DNA of 64,000 bases. Origin: Methylobacterium nodulans ORS 2060 (GTDB lineage Bacteria; Pseudomonadota; Alphaproteobacteria; Rhizobiales; Beijerinckiaceae). The notes beneath the pieces are model-generated. The model was not told where the DNA came from, searched no databases, and saw only the letters and a list, made by a program, of their open reading frames with translations. Both the position numbers and the translations under genes were made by a program. This document shows, piece by piece, positions 37,719-47,082 of the stretch (positions are counted from its first letter, which is position 1; every line of letters begins with the position of its first letter). The stretch covers positions 423,735 through 487,734 of the forward strand of contig NC_011892.1 of NCBI RefSeq assembly GCF_000022085.1. The letters run 5' to 3'.

Positions 37719-40003
37719 TCGTGTCCGGCACCACAGCCCAGGCACTCGTACCAACCGCGGATCCGTCCTGGCTCCTGCGCGAGACAGGATACGAACTCCT
37801 GCGCGAAAGCACCTTCGAGACGCGCTTTGCCATCAGCAATGGCTTTCTGGGCGTGCGGGGCGGGCTCGCGACCCATCTCGGAGCCTGCCGGGCCATCCCG
37901 CCACGCACCTATGTGGCCGGGCTGTTCGACACGCCGACCCCGGACAGTGCGGTGCCGGAACTCGTGCCGGCCGCCGACTGGCTGCAGGTCCGCATCCTGC
38001 TGCCGGACGGTCCTCTGATGCGCTGCCCGAACCGGTCCTCGCGCGCGCTCACCTTGGACATGCGGCGCGGCACGCTGTTCACGGAAGCGCGACAAACCTG
38101 CAACGCCCCTCTCGATGTTCGCCTCCGCACGCTGCGCTTGGTTTCGTTGGACTTACGCGCCATTGGGATGCAGTTGATCGAGCTGGAAATCGAGAACGGT
38201 GTCAGTGACCTCACGCTCGAAGCCAGCTTCGGACCGACAGACTTCGAACTCGCACCGGAGCGAGCGGATCTCGATCTGAAGGCCTGGCGCACTTGGCGGT
38301 CCGGCAGGAGCCTTGCCATTGCGGCGGCGGCTTCGCTTCAGGTCGACGGCACAGAGCGCCAGCCCACTGCACGCGGAGACCTGAGCTGGTCTTGGAGTTG
38401 GACAGCCAGTCCGGGCCAGGTCGTAAGCTTCCAACGCATCATCGCGGTGACGCGGCACCATTCCGTGGATGTTCACTCTGGCGCCAGGGCGCGCAAGGAA
38501 CTGGCCGCCGCACGCACGCTGGGCTGGCAAGGCCTCATCGCCCGGCATGAGGCGGCCTGGGCTGGACGATGGCATTGCAGCGACGTCCGGGTCGAGGGCG
38601 ACCCGGCTGCGCAGGCCGCCTTGCGGTTCGCCATCTTCCACCTGAACGGAGCCGTGAACCCGTCAGACCCACAGGTCTCTGTCGCGGCCCGCGCCCTCAC
38701 GGGCGACGATTACCGCGGCCATGTCTTCTGGGACACCGAGATCTTCCTGCTGCCCTTCTACACGCTGACCTGGCCGGAGGCGGCGCGTACGCTCCTGATG
38801 TACCGCTTTCGCACGTTGGATGCCGCTAGAGCCAAGGCTGCCGCGATGGGCTGGCGGGGAGCCCTCTATGCATGGGAATCTGCGGATATCGGGGACGAAG
38901 TCACACCTAAGCAAACGGTCGGCCCAGACCGCAAGATCCTCGACATTCTCTGCGGTAGCCAAGAGCAGCACATCAGCGCCGATGTCGCCTATGCGGTCTG
39001 GCAGTACTGGCGGGCGACAGAGGACGAGACCTTCCTCCGGGAGGCAGGCGCCGAGATCATCCTGGAGACGGCCCGGTTTTGGGCAGCCCGAGCCGAACCT
39101 GAGGCGGATGGCCTACGCCACATCCGCGGCATCATCGGGCCGGACGAGTACCATGAGGCGGTGGATGACAACGCCTTCACCAACATGATGGCCCGGTGGA
39201 ACATCGAGCGGGGGCTCGACGTAGCAGCCCTGCTGCAAGAACTTTGGCCCGAGACCTGGGACGGCTTATCAGAGCGTCTCGGTCTTGATGAACCGGAGTT
39301 GATTCAGTGGCGCGAGGCTGCGCAGACGATCGTGACCGGTTTCGACCCGGCAACGGGCCTGTTCGAGCAGTTCGCGGGCTTCTCGGCCCTGGAGGAGATT
39401 GATCTGGCGGCCTATTCGGGACGCTCGGTTCCGATGGATGTGGTGCTCGGACGCGAACGGACACAACTGACGCAGGTGATCAAGCAAGCCGATGTGGTCG
39501 CCCTCCTCGCGCTGCTGCCGGAGGTGTTCGCCGGGAGGGCCGCAGAAACGAACTTCGACCATTACGAACCGCGGTGCGGGCACGGCAGTTCGCTGAGCCG
39601 GGCCATGCACGGTATCGCTGCGGCACGACTCGGGCGCTCCGAGACGGCGCTGCAATACTTCCGCCAGAGTGCAGCCATCGATCTTGCCGATACTCATGTG
39701 GCGATCAGTGGCGGTATTCACATTGCGGCTCTTGGCGGTGTGTGGCTGATCGCGATCTTCGGAATTGCCGGGCTGTCGCTGCGCCCCGATGGCTTGGCCT
39801 TCGACCCGCAACTCCCTGAGGCTTGGCGCAGCCTCGAATTCCGCCTCCACTGGAGAGGACGGCACCTGATCGTCACCATCGATCCTGCTGCGCGGGTTTT
39901 CAGAGTGGCCCTTGAGACGGGCTCCGGCATGCCGGTTTACGTGCGGGGAAGCCGGTATCTGGTTTCAGCCGACGAAGCCCTCGCCGTGCCGCTCGATCCT
40001 TAG
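37715..40003 (+). CDS. GH65 disaccharide phosphorylase (trehalose/maltose/kojibiose type)
   Basis: ATG 37715 overlaps the HAD stop; the open frame reaches back to 37082, but only as antiphase sequence of that gene. The 762 residues fit GH65. The N-terminal beta-sandwich starts TGYELLRESTFETRFAISNG then FLGVRGG. The (alpha/alpha)6 barrel carries DDYRGHVFWDTEIFLLPFY, the catalytic acid E478 in IIGPDEYHEAVDDNAFTN, a KQADVV segment and the phosphate-binding RCGHGSSLSRAMHG. Phosphorolysis of an alpha-glucosyl disaccharide gives beta-glucose 1-phosphate for the HAD enzyme. The exact disaccharide cannot be told; trehalose, a common osmolyte, is plausible. Confidence 0.9.
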   Translation: MIVSGTTAQALVPTADPSWLLRETGYELLRESTFETRFAISNGFLGVRGGLATHLGACRAIPPRTYVAGLFDTPTPDSAVPELVPAADWLQVRILLPDGPLMRCPNRSSRALTLDMRRGTLFTEARQTCNAPLDVRLRTLRLVSLDLRAIGMQLIELEIENGVSDLTLEASFGPTDFELAPERADLDLKAWRTWRSGRSLAIAAAASLQVDGTERQPTARGDLSWSWSWTASPGQVVSFQRIIAVTRHHSVDVHSGARARKELAAARTLGWQGLIARHEAAWAGRWHCSDVRVEGDPAAQAALRFAIFHLNGAVNPSDPQVSVAARALTGDDYRGHVFWDTEIFLLPFYTLTWPEAARTLLMYRFRTLDAARAKAAAMGWRGALYAWESADIGDEVTPKQTVGPDRKILDILCGSQEQHISADVAYAVWQYWRATEDETFLREAGAEIILETARFWAARAEPEADGLRHIRGIIGPDEYHEAVDDNAFTNMMARWNIERGLDVAALLQELWPETWDGLSERLGLDEPELIQWREAAQTIVTGFDPATGLFEQFAGFSALEEIDLAAYSGRSVPMDVVLGRERTQLTQVIKQADVVALLALLPEVFAGRAAETNFDHYEPRCGHGSSLSRAMHGIAAARLGRSETALQYFRQSAAIDLADTHVAISGGIHIAALGGVWLIAIFGIAGLSLRPDGLAFDPQLPEAWRSLEFRLHWRGRHLIVTIDPAARVFRVALETGSGMPVYVRGSRYLVSADEALAVPLDP

Positions 40004-40243
40004 AGATTGTACGGGTCCGCGAAGACGGCGTCGTGGTGAATGTCGGGCAGGGAAACGGGCCTCGCGGGTTCGTGCTGCCCGACCCCCGGGAAGGCTCCCT
40101 TCCACCTCCATGCATGCAGCCGCATGTGGGCCAACCCACCTTCCTCAGCGCCTTTGCGGACGATCGCCGTCTGCGCGTCAGTGGCTCATCAAGCAGCGGA
40201 CGCGCGCATCCTGCAGGATCAAGCGAATGGCGCCGCCGAACGC

Positions 40244-40432
40244 TTACTCGCGCAGCCGGCTGTTACCCGACAAGCCGAGGCGAGCGATAATGGTGCCGCT
40301 GAGGATGGCGCTTGCGGCCGGCATCCTCTGCTGGGCGTACCCCCAGACCCAAGGCGAGATGATCAGGAGCGCGCCCAGGCTGAGTCGTACAATGGACGGC
40401 AGAAGCCGAGCCTGTGTTCTATCGTTCGTCAT
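40244..40432 (-). CDS. Small membrane protein with SPW-like motif (62 aa)
   Basis: ATG 40432 is preceded by GAAGGAGGGTCATC. The product has a hydrophobic segment with the SPW signature (LSLGALLIISPWVWGYAQQR). SPW-repeat proteins usually have two such units and about 120 residues, so this looks like a one-unit or truncated member. Function unknown; inner membrane predicted. Confidence 0.6.
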   Translation of the reverse strand: MTNDRTQARLLPSIVRLSLGALLIISPWVWGYAQQRMPAASAILSGTIIARLGLSGNSRLRE

Positions 40433-41290
40433 GATGACCCTCCTTCAGAAAGCAAAGGTCATTGCTGCGCGTGAAACACCGCATTAGACAGGCCTCGTTG
40501 AGCACCTGTCTTTCACTTAGCGAGCGCATGCTCACTCGCGCGCGAAACGCAGAACCTGGCCGAAAGTTTCGTAAGCTAGACCTCGTTTCAGAGCGATCTT
40601 GCGAGGCGTCTGACGAGGATCATGGCGGCAGCGAGCGATCCAGCCGCAGGTCTGTTTGATGATCGATCGCCGTGGCTACACCGCAAAAGCTGTCGTCCCG
40701 TGCTCCGGCTCGACTGGAGGGCGGTCATCGCTGCGGCGGCATCCTGAGGCGCCAACCTCGGCAGATGTGGATCAGCCTGGAGCGCGCGCCTGCTGGTTGA
40801 GGCTTGAGCGAACTATCGGCAACAGGACGTGCGCAGAAAACGACCGGTTCCGGACAGGCCGCCCCCCACCGGTCGTGGGCACGAGAGACCTCCTGAGGGG
40901 CGCCATGGCCGCAGCGCCATGCGCAGACCTCGCCGAGGATCAGCGCCGGCTGGCCATCGCCCCTCGCGTCTCAGACGAGAAAAGCGCGCCACGGCGGGAG
41001 CCGGGCAGGCTGAGAAGGGCACTATTGCAGGAGCGCCAGACAACCACGCCGGCCGGCGCGGCGCCTTCACCCGCGTTACCGGATCAGCAGCGAGGCGGCG
41101 GCCGTGCTGGTCCAGAACCAAGACTAGCGGCATTGATCCAGGATGTTGCACGCCTCGCAACGTGACCATGTACAAGCTGCCCAGGGAAGTACAGGACCCA
41201 TCCAAGCGGCGGGCCGAACATGAAGGCCCACGGCCCTTCACGAGCCAGCGGCTGGGCCTTCGGGAGCTCAAACCAGGTGTCATCCCACGC
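40433..41290. other. About 860 bp without a recognised gene
   Basis: Two overlapping plus-strand open frames (40656-41165, 40829-41320) are proline/arginine rich and show no family motif. A hairpin AGACAGG...CCTGTCT followed by TTC lies at 40486-40513. Nothing else was seen. Confidence 0.35.
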
Positions 41291-42289
41291 TCAGGCGGCC
41301 TTGGCGTAAAACCGCGCTGACGCGCGCTCAACGGCGTTGACGACCTGATCTGGCGCCAAGTGATGGATCATGTGGCCCTGTCCCGGAACGACGATAAACT
41401 CGCTGTGCGGCAACTCGCGGTGGAGTCGCTCCGACTGACGCGCGACATCCGCGATCTGGTCGTCCGCGCCCGTGATGATCACCACCGGCAGCTTCAAGTC
41501 GCGGTAGTGCTCCCGAAGCTCTATGGTGACGGGCGTCATCAGCGCCGCATCCTCGGCCGCAGCGCGGAGCTGAGAGGGGCGGAGCATCAGCTCTTTCGGC
41601 ATCTGCTCGTCGAAGCGCTCCGGCACGTCAGCGGGCGCGAACATGGCCTTGATCAAGCCCGGCAGGATGAGCCGAGAGAGCAGCGGCGACACAGTGTAGC
41701 GCAGCGCATCCCCGAGCACCGGGATCGCCGGCGGCGAGAACACAGCCACATCGGCCCGCAGCGTCGGGTAGTAGTAGCCCGAGGCGAGCACGAGGCTGCG
41801 CACGAGCTGCGGCGCCTGCAGCGCCAGGGCGACAGCGACCAAGCTGCCCCACGAGTGCCCGAGCACAACGGCCTGCGACACACCAAGACGCTCCAGCGCC
41901 TTCTGGAACAGCGTCGCGTGTGCCCTGGGTGTCCAGAGAGCCCGCGGGCGCGCGCTGTAGCCGTAGCCGGGCCGGTCGATGAGGATGACGCGGTGACGTT
42001 TGGCGAGCTCCTCGACGATGCCGCTGACGAGGAAATCCTGGATCAGGGTGCCGTTGCCGTGGATGAGCACCAAGGGCTCGCCCCGCCCACGTTCCATGTA
42101 GTGCAGGCACACACCATCAACTGTCATGAAGCGGCCGACCGGCGGGTGGCGCCGCTCGGCTTCCCGGGCTTTCGCGACCGCGTACAGCGCCGAGGCGCCG
42201 AGGGCAGCCGCTGACCCGATCAGGGCGGGAGCTAACCACTTCCGGCGGTTGGTGTGCGGCTTCGTGATGGGGGTGCTGTCGGTGTGCAT
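41291..42289 (-). CDS. Alpha/beta hydrolase, membrane-anchored
   Basis: The 332-residue product has an N-terminal hydrophobic anchor (KWLAPALIGSAAALGASALY). The hydrolase core shows LVLIHGNGTLIQDFLVSGIV (oxyanion region), the nucleophile elbow VVLGHSWGSLVAVAL, the acid in VVIITGADDQIADV and the base in VVPGQGHMIHHL. All three catalytic residues are present. The substrate is unknown; esterase, haloperoxidase-like or epoxide-hydrolase-like activity are options. The gene stands alone. Confidence 0.85.
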   Translation of the reverse strand: MHTDSTPITKPHTNRRKWLAPALIGSAAALGASALYAVAKAREAERRHPPVGRFMTVDGVCLHYMERGRGEPLVLIHGNGTLIQDFLVSGIVEELAKRHRVILIDRPGYGYSARPRALWTPRAHATLFQKALERLGVSQAVVLGHSWGSLVAVALALQAPQLVRSLVLASGYYYPTLRADVAVFSPPAIPVLGDALRYTVSPLLSRLILPGLIKAMFAPADVPERFDEQMPKELMLRPSQLRAAAEDAALMTPVTIELREHYRDLKLPVVIITGADDQIADVARQSERLHRELPHSEFIVVPGQGHMIHHLAPDQVVNAVERASARFYAKAA

Positions 42290-42411
42290 ACATCCTCGCT
42301 TGGTCCGAGCGGGGTCAAGCCGAAGTTCTGCGATTTGTTCCGAGAGGACGGTGACGGCAGAAGCCCTTGCGGGCGAGCAGCGTCAGACACGCCCGATGGC
42401 GAGTGCTGGTC

Positions 42412-42624
42412 CTACTCCCGCCCATGAACCGCGGGCGCGGTGGGCGGGCTCTTGGCCGCATCGGCCCTCACCCGCGCCTGCTTCCTGTCACGCTCGGCCT
42501 TGAGTTCCCGCTCGGCCATGAGCCAGAACTGCATCTCGAAGCCCTCGGGCCGGTGGTTGCGCTCCCAGAGGTCGTAGGCGCGCTCGCGGATCTGCTCGGG
42601 CGTGATCTCGTCTGGAGCTTCCAT
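42412..42624 (-). CDS. DUF2934 domain protein (70 aa)
   Basis: ATG 42624 is preceded by AAGAAGGAGCAACAACC. The first 40 residues are the DUF2934 signature (ITPEQIRERAYDLWERNHRP, then EGFEMQFWLMAERELKAER). The frame is open far upstream through the antisense of the IS1182 transposase, which is not coding. It is a small cytoplasmic protein of unknown role, common in Rhizobiales accessory DNA. Confidence 0.8.
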   Translation of the reverse strand: MEAPDEITPEQIRERAYDLWERNHRPEGFEMQFWLMAERELKAERDRKQARVRADAAKSPPTAPAVHGRE

Positions 42625-42742
42625 CGGTTGTTGCTCCTTCTTGAGCCGATCAGAGGGGCCCATCAGGCGGGGTGGATGACCACAGCGGCCCTCAAGCACC
42701 AATCTGCTGGTTTCTACCGGCTGCAAGGTCAGCCATTGCACG

Positions 42743-44313
42743 AGGCTGTGTGAGAACGCCTGATCTGCTAAGCTTGTCACCGCTCTGAGGAGGTCGGGAT
42801 GACCCGCTTCATCGCAGGTGAGGATCGTCAGCAGGTCACGCTCCTTCCCGATTGCCTGGACGACTACGTCGCCGCGGACAATCCGGTCCGCCTCGCCGAG
42901 GCGTTCGTTGACGAACTCGACCTCGCCGCTCTCGGCTGTGCGGGAGCTGTGCCGGAGGCGACCGGCCGTCCGGCCTACGATCCGGCGACGCTGCTCAAGC
43001 TCTACCTGTACGGCTACCTCAACCGCATCCCGTCGAGCCGCCGCTTGGAACGCGAGAGCCCGCGCAACCTCGAGCTGATCTGGCTGACCGGCCGGCTGAT
43101 GCCGGACTTCAAGACCCTGGCCGACTTCCGCAAGAACAATGGACCCGCGATCCAGGCCACCTGCGCGCAATTCGTCGTCCTGTGCCGTCGGCTGAACCTG
43201 TTCAGCAAGGCCATCGTCGCGGTCGATGGCAGCAAGTTCAAGGCCGTCAACAACCGCGACAAGAACTTCACGGTGGCCAAGCTCGAGGCCCGTGTGGCCC
43301 AGGTCGAGGCGAGCGTCGCCCGCTACCTCGCCGCCCTGGACCGGGCCGACCGCGAGCCAAGCGATGTGGCCGAGGCTCGGACCGCACGGCTCACCGAGAA
43401 GATCGCAGCCCTGCGCGAGCAGATGCAGGATCTGCAGGCGATGCGGCAGCGGGTCGAGGAGGCGCCCGACCAGCAGGTCGCGCTGACCGATCCCGACGCG
43501 CGCTCGCTGGCCACCCGCGGCAAGGGAACCGGTCTCGTCGGCTACAACGTTCAGGCGGCGGTCGATGTCGAGCACCACCTGATCGTGGCTCACGCCGTGA
43601 CCAACGTCGGCAGCGATCGGGCCCAGCTCGCCCCGATGGGGGTCCTGGCGCAGGAGGCGACCGGCTGCGAGCCGATTACGGTGCTGGCCGACCGGGGCTA
43701 CCTCAACGGCGATCAGGTGCTGGTCTGCGAGGGCACCGGAGTGCTGCCGTGCGTGCCCAAAACCTTGACTTCGGGCAACGTCAAACGCGGGCTCTTCACC
43801 GGGCAGGACTTCATCTACGACGCTCAGAAGGACCACTACACCTGTCCTGCCGGTCAGCATCTGACGAAGGCCCCCGCCCGATCCGATCGTCGGGACGAGA
43901 TCGACCATTATCGCAACCGGACGGCGTGCCCGGCCTGCGCGCTCAAGCCTCGCTGCACGACGGAGGCGGCGCGGCGGATCAAGCGGTGGGTGCACGAGGG
44001 CGTGCTCGATGCGATGCAGGCGAGGCTTGATGGGATGCCGGACGCGATGAAGGTCCGCCGCCAGACCGTGGAGCACCCATTCGGCACGCTGAAGGCCTGG
44101 ATGGGGGCTACGCACTTCCTGACCCGAACGCTAGCGAAGGTCAGAACCGAGATGAGCCTCCAGGTTCTCGCCTACAACATGAAGCGGATGATCCAGATCT
44201 TCGGGGTCGGAGCGCTGATCACGGCGATCCGGGCCTAAGCCCCGTACGCGCGAGCCCGCCGCCAAGGCTCACCCATGAGCCACGTCGACAAAACCCGCGT
44301 TCTCACACAGCCT
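42743..44313 (+). mobile_element. IS1182-family insertion sequence, apparently intact
   Basis: Perfect 17-bp inverted repeats AGGCTGTGTGAGAACGC (42743-42759) and GCGTTCTCACACAGCCT (44297-44313) bracket one intact transposase gene. The flanks carry GCAC on both sides within one base of the ends, a possible 4-bp target duplication. Total length about 1.57 kb. Confidence 0.85.
42799..44238 (+). CDS. IS1182-family transposase
   Basis: The 479 residues are full length. The N-terminal DUF772-type helix domain (DPATLLKLYLYGYLNRIPSS, then RLERESPRNLELIWLTGRL) leads to FKTLADFRKNNG. The DDE core has VAVDGSKFKAVNN, YNVQAAVDVEHHLIVAHAVT and ITVLADRGYLNGDQV. The C-terminus has a four-cysteine segment (YTCPAG, CPACALKPRC) and the glutamate block RRQTVEHPFGTLKAWMG. 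A GGAGG ribosome site is present and no stops interrupt it, so it may be active. Confidence 0.92.
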   Translation: MTRFIAGEDRQQVTLLPDCLDDYVAADNPVRLAEAFVDELDLAALGCAGAVPEATGRPAYDPATLLKLYLYGYLNRIPSSRRLERESPRNLELIWLTGRLMPDFKTLADFRKNNGPAIQATCAQFVVLCRRLNLFSKAIVAVDGSKFKAVNNRDKNFTVAKLEARVAQVEASVARYLAALDRADREPSDVAEARTARLTEKIAALREQMQDLQAMRQRVEEAPDQQVALTDPDARSLATRGKGTGLVGYNVQAAVDVEHHLIVAHAVTNVGSDRAQLAPMGVLAQEATGCEPITVLADRGYLNGDQVLVCEGTGVLPCVPKTLTSGNVKRGLFTGQDFIYDAQKDHYTCPAGQHLTKAPARSDRRDEIDHYRNRTACPACALKPRCTTEAARRIKRWVHEGVLDAMQARLDGMPDAMKVRRQTVEHPFGTLKAWMGATHFLTRTLAKVRTEMSLQVLAYNMKRMIQIFGVGALITAIRA

Positions 44314-44470
44314 GCACCCATACGAGACGCAAAAAGCGTCTCACCGCCGCGTCCAGGATGGGTATACCCATAAACGACCGCGAGCCCGAATGGCCGCTCA
44401 AGGTGGGTACCGGCCGTTGCTGCTGGGCCCACAAGCGGACATTCCGGGCGCAGCTCTGCGCTGGAAAACA

Positions 44471-45385
44471 TCACCCCGCGCGTCCCTGGCCTGCGGTGCC
44501 AGCACCCTCCTGGAGCAACCGCCTCGCCAGGTAATCGATGAAGGCGCGTGCGGCCGCCGGGAGATGGACCCGCGACAGATAGAGGGCGTGGATGGGGTGA
44601 GGTGGTGGCCTCCAGGCTGGAAGCACGACCCGGAGGGCACCGCTGGCCAAGTGGCCCACTACGGCGAAGTCCGGGAGCATGGCGATCCCGAGGCCTGCGA
44701 GCGCCGCTCGCCTGAGGGCAAGGGCCTCGTTCGTGCGGAAAGGACCGTTCGCTTTCACGGTTACACTCTCGCCGCCAGCCTGTAGCGTCCACTCGGCTGC
44801 GCCGAAGTTGGTGTAGGTGAGGCAGGCGTGCGCGTGCAGCTCAGAGGGCTGCAGCGGCGTTCCGCGTTCGTCCAGGTAGCGCGGCGAAGCGCACAGGACC
44901 GAGCGGCATTCTCCAAGCTTCCGAGCGACACAGCCCAGGTCGAGCTGGTTGCCTATGCGGATCGCAACGTCGATCCGGTCTTCGACCAAATCGACCGGCC
45001 GGTCCGAGGCGCGCAGGTCGATGGAGAGCCGGGGATGCGCCCGCAGGAAGTCTGCCAGCAGCGGGGTAAGCTGCTCCTCGCTTAGGATCGTCGCGGCAGC
45101 GATCCTGAGCAGGCCATTCGGGCTGTCACCCTCACCCGCGACGGCGTGAAGGTTGGCGGCAAGGCGCACCATCTCGCGCGAGAGTTCGAGCACGCGCTCG
45201 CCCGCCAACGTGAGGCTCAGCCGCCGGGTGGTCCGGTGGAGCAGGCGCGTCCCGGTCCAATCCTCGAGTGCGCCGAGATGGCGCGACGCCATGGCCCGCG
45301 ACATGCCGAGCGCATCGGCAGCCGCCGTCGCGCTTCCGCGCTCGACCGTCTCCACGAAAACCTGTGCGGCGGTAAGGCGATCCAT
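44471..45385 (-). CDS. LysR-type transcriptional regulator
   Basis: ATG 45385 gives 304 residues. The N-terminal winged helix is clear: LTAAQVFVETVERGSATAAA, DALGMSRAMASRHLGALEDW, GTRLLHRTTRRLSLTLAGE. The C-terminal periplasmic-binding-like domain follows (PNGLLRIAAATILSEEQLTP ... RIDVAIRIGNQLDLG). It is divergent from the DsbA-like gene with ~90 bp between, the usual arrangement in which a LysR protein controls its neighbour. It likely regulates the 45477-46783 pair; the inducer is unknown. Confidence 0.9.
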   Translation of the reverse strand: MDRLTAAQVFVETVERGSATAAADALGMSRAMASRHLGALEDWTGTRLLHRTTRRLSLTLAGERVLELSREMVRLAANLHAVAGEGDSPNGLLRIAAATILSEEQLTPLLADFLRAHPRLSIDLRASDRPVDLVEDRIDVAIRIGNQLDLGCVARKLGECRSVLCASPRYLDERGTPLQPSELHAHACLTYTNFGAAEWTLQAGGESVTVKANGPFRTNEALALRRAALAGLGIAMLPDFAVVGHLASGALRVVLPAWRPPPHPIHALYLSRVHLPAAARAFIDYLARRLLQEGAGTAGQGRAG

Positions 45386-45476
45386 CAAACGCTCGATCCG
45401 TGCAACAGTGTGTCTACATAATGGCTCTATATGTTCGTTTCGTGCAACGTTAAATCGGCTGTCGAAAGGGACGGCC

Positions 45477-46142
45477 ATGTCGGATCTCGAACTCCGCTAC
45501 TACTTCGACCCCTTGTGCGGCTGGTGCTATGCCAGCGCAGAGGCGCTGGCGGCGCTTGCTGAACGACACGGCAGCCAGCTGCGCATGATGCCCGTGGGGC
45601 TGTTCTTCGAGCCCCGCCCAGTCAGCGCGATCGCGGACCATGCGTGGCGGAACGATCAGCGCATCGGCGGGCTGACCGGCCAGCCGTTCAGCGAAGCGTA
45701 CCACCGCAACGTGCTGCAGGCCCCGGACGGCGTGTTCACCTCGGGTCCGCTCACGCTGGCGCTGGCCGCCTTGGGCGAGACCGATGCCGCTCTCGAACCG
45801 CGCTTCCTTCATGCGGCGCAGCGCGCCCGCTACGTCGAGGGCCGCGATACGTCGCAGGTCGCGGAGGTCGTCCCGGTTGCCATTGCGGTGGCGACCGAGG
45901 CCGGACTGAAGCTCGATCCAGACGGGCTCGGCGCCCGGCTCCGGAATGATGCCGCGCTCGCCGAGCGGGTCGCTGACCGGATCACGGCCGCGCAGGCCGA
46001 GATGCATGGGCTACCGGGAGGCGGCGTGCCGCAGCTCCTCGTCCGTGTGGGCGGCAAGGCTCACGCGGTCAGCGGGCAGACCCTCTACGCGGGCCGCGAC
46101 GCGATACTCGCCGCCGTCGAGCAAGCGTCCCTCGCATCCTGA
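45477..46142 (+). CDS. DsbA-family thioredoxin-like oxidoreductase (FrnE/2-HCCA isomerase type)
   Basis: ATG 45477 follows GAAAGGGACGGCC and gives 221 residues. The redox motif CGWC is at residues 14-17 in YYFDPLCGWCYASAEALA, and a cis-proline region is at GGGVPQLLVRVGGK. There is no signal peptide, so the protein is cytoplasmic, as for FrnE-like members. It starts the unit controlled by the divergent LysR gene and is followed 32 bp later by an NAD(P)-binding protein; a redox or quinone-stress role is inferred. Confidence 0.87.
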   Translation: MSDLELRYYFDPLCGWCYASAEALAALAERHGSQLRMMPVGLFFEPRPVSAIADHAWRNDQRIGGLTGQPFSEAYHRNVLQAPDGVFTSGPLTLALAALGETDAALEPRFLHAAQRARYVEGRDTSQVAEVVPVAIAVATEAGLKLDPDGLGARLRNDAALAERVADRITAAQAEMHGLPGGGVPQLLVRVGGKAHAVSGQTLYAGRDAILAAVEQASLAS

Positions 46143-46174
46143 TCACACACCCTCCCCGTCGAAAGGATCATTCC

Positions 46175-46783
46175 ATGAAAATCGCACTCATCGGCGCCTC
46201 AGGTAACGCAGGCTCGCGTATTCTGGCGGAGCTGTCCCGGCGCGGGCATCAGGTCACGGCCATTGCCCGCGATACCTCCAAAATCCCCACCGCTCCCGGC
46301 GTCACCGCGGCTGCAGTCGACATCGCGGATGTGGCGAAGCTGTCCGCGATCCTGCGCGGCAATGACGCCGTGATCAGCGCGGTCCACTTCTCGGCGAGCG
46401 ATCCCGACAAGCTCATCGCTGCCGTCGAGGGTGCGGGTGTGCGCCGCTATCTGGTTGTTGGCGGGGCCGGGAGCCTTGAGGTCGCGCCGGGTCAGCTGCT
46501 GGTCAACACCCCTGATTTCCCGGCGCAATATCGCGACGAGGCCCTGGGCGGCGTCGCCTTCCTCGAAAGGCTGCGCCGCAACGACACGCTGGAATGGACC
46601 TTCCTCTCGCCTTCGGCGCTGTTCACTGCAGGCGAGCGGACTGGCCGGTTTCGTCTCGGCACGGATCAGCTGCTCACCAACGAGAACGGCAGCATCATCT
46701 CGTTCGAGGACTATGCCATCGCGCTCGCCGACGAGATCGAGCAGCCGCGCCACGTTCGCCAGCGCTTCACCGTGGGCTACTGA
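46175..46783 (+). CDS. NAD(P)H-binding atypical SDR protein
   Basis: ATG 46175 follows CGAAAGGATCATTCC. The 202-residue product starts with the Rossmann motif KIALIGASGNAGSRILAELS (GASGxxG) and continues with RGHQVTAIARDTSKI and VRRYLVVGGAGSLEV. The lack of a YxxxK catalytic pair places it among atypical SDR NAD(P)-binding proteins, often linked to quinone or stress responses. Probably cotranscribed with the DsbA-like gene. Confidence 0.87.
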   Translation: MKIALIGASGNAGSRILAELSRRGHQVTAIARDTSKIPTAPGVTAAAVDIADVAKLSAILRGNDAVISAVHFSASDPDKLIAAVEGAGVRRYLVVGGAGSLEVAPGQLLVNTPDFPAQYRDEALGGVAFLERLRRNDTLEWTFLSPSALFTAGERTGRFRLGTDQLLTNENGSIISFEDYAIALADEIEQPRHVRQRFTVGY

Positions 46784-46899
46784 GGGGTCGCGGAGCCCCC
46801 GAGGTCGGCTCGACGGATCCTCGCGGCGAGGACAGCAGGTGATGGATGGCCGTCTCGCCCCAAAGCTGACGGTCCGAACGTCCGGAAAGGATCGATGCT

Positions 46900-47082
46900 G
46901 TTGAAAAACTCTCCAACGCTCGTCGAGTGCACTGCATATAGTATGCAGATGAGCGATGAACATGATTGCCTCGCCGCGGCCCTTGATCGCCTCCAGCACG
47001 CCCGCGCCGAGCGCCTGATGGATCGACGCCTTGGGCTTCTTCTCCTTCTTCTCGCCCCCGCCCTTGGCCTTGCGCTTCGCGC
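46900..47082 (-). pseudogene. Primase-like gene, 3' remnant beyond the IS66 element
   Basis: On the minus strand, KGGGEKKEKKPKASIHQALG, then AGVLEAIKGRGEAIMFIAHL is a plausible continuation of the gene at 48502-49113 after removing the IS and one target copy, though a one-base shift is also needed. The reading loses sense near 46900. Confidence 0.5.
47075..47082. repeat. 8-bp target-site duplication of the IS66-type element, left copy
   Basis: CTTCGCGC lies directly outside the left inverted repeat and is identical to 48502-48509. Confidence 0.9.

Noticed and set aside
42625..44115. Upstream part of the long minus-strand frame ending in the DUF2934 protein
   Set aside because: It is antisense to the IS1182 transposase; only the last 70 codons after ATG 42624 are a real gene.
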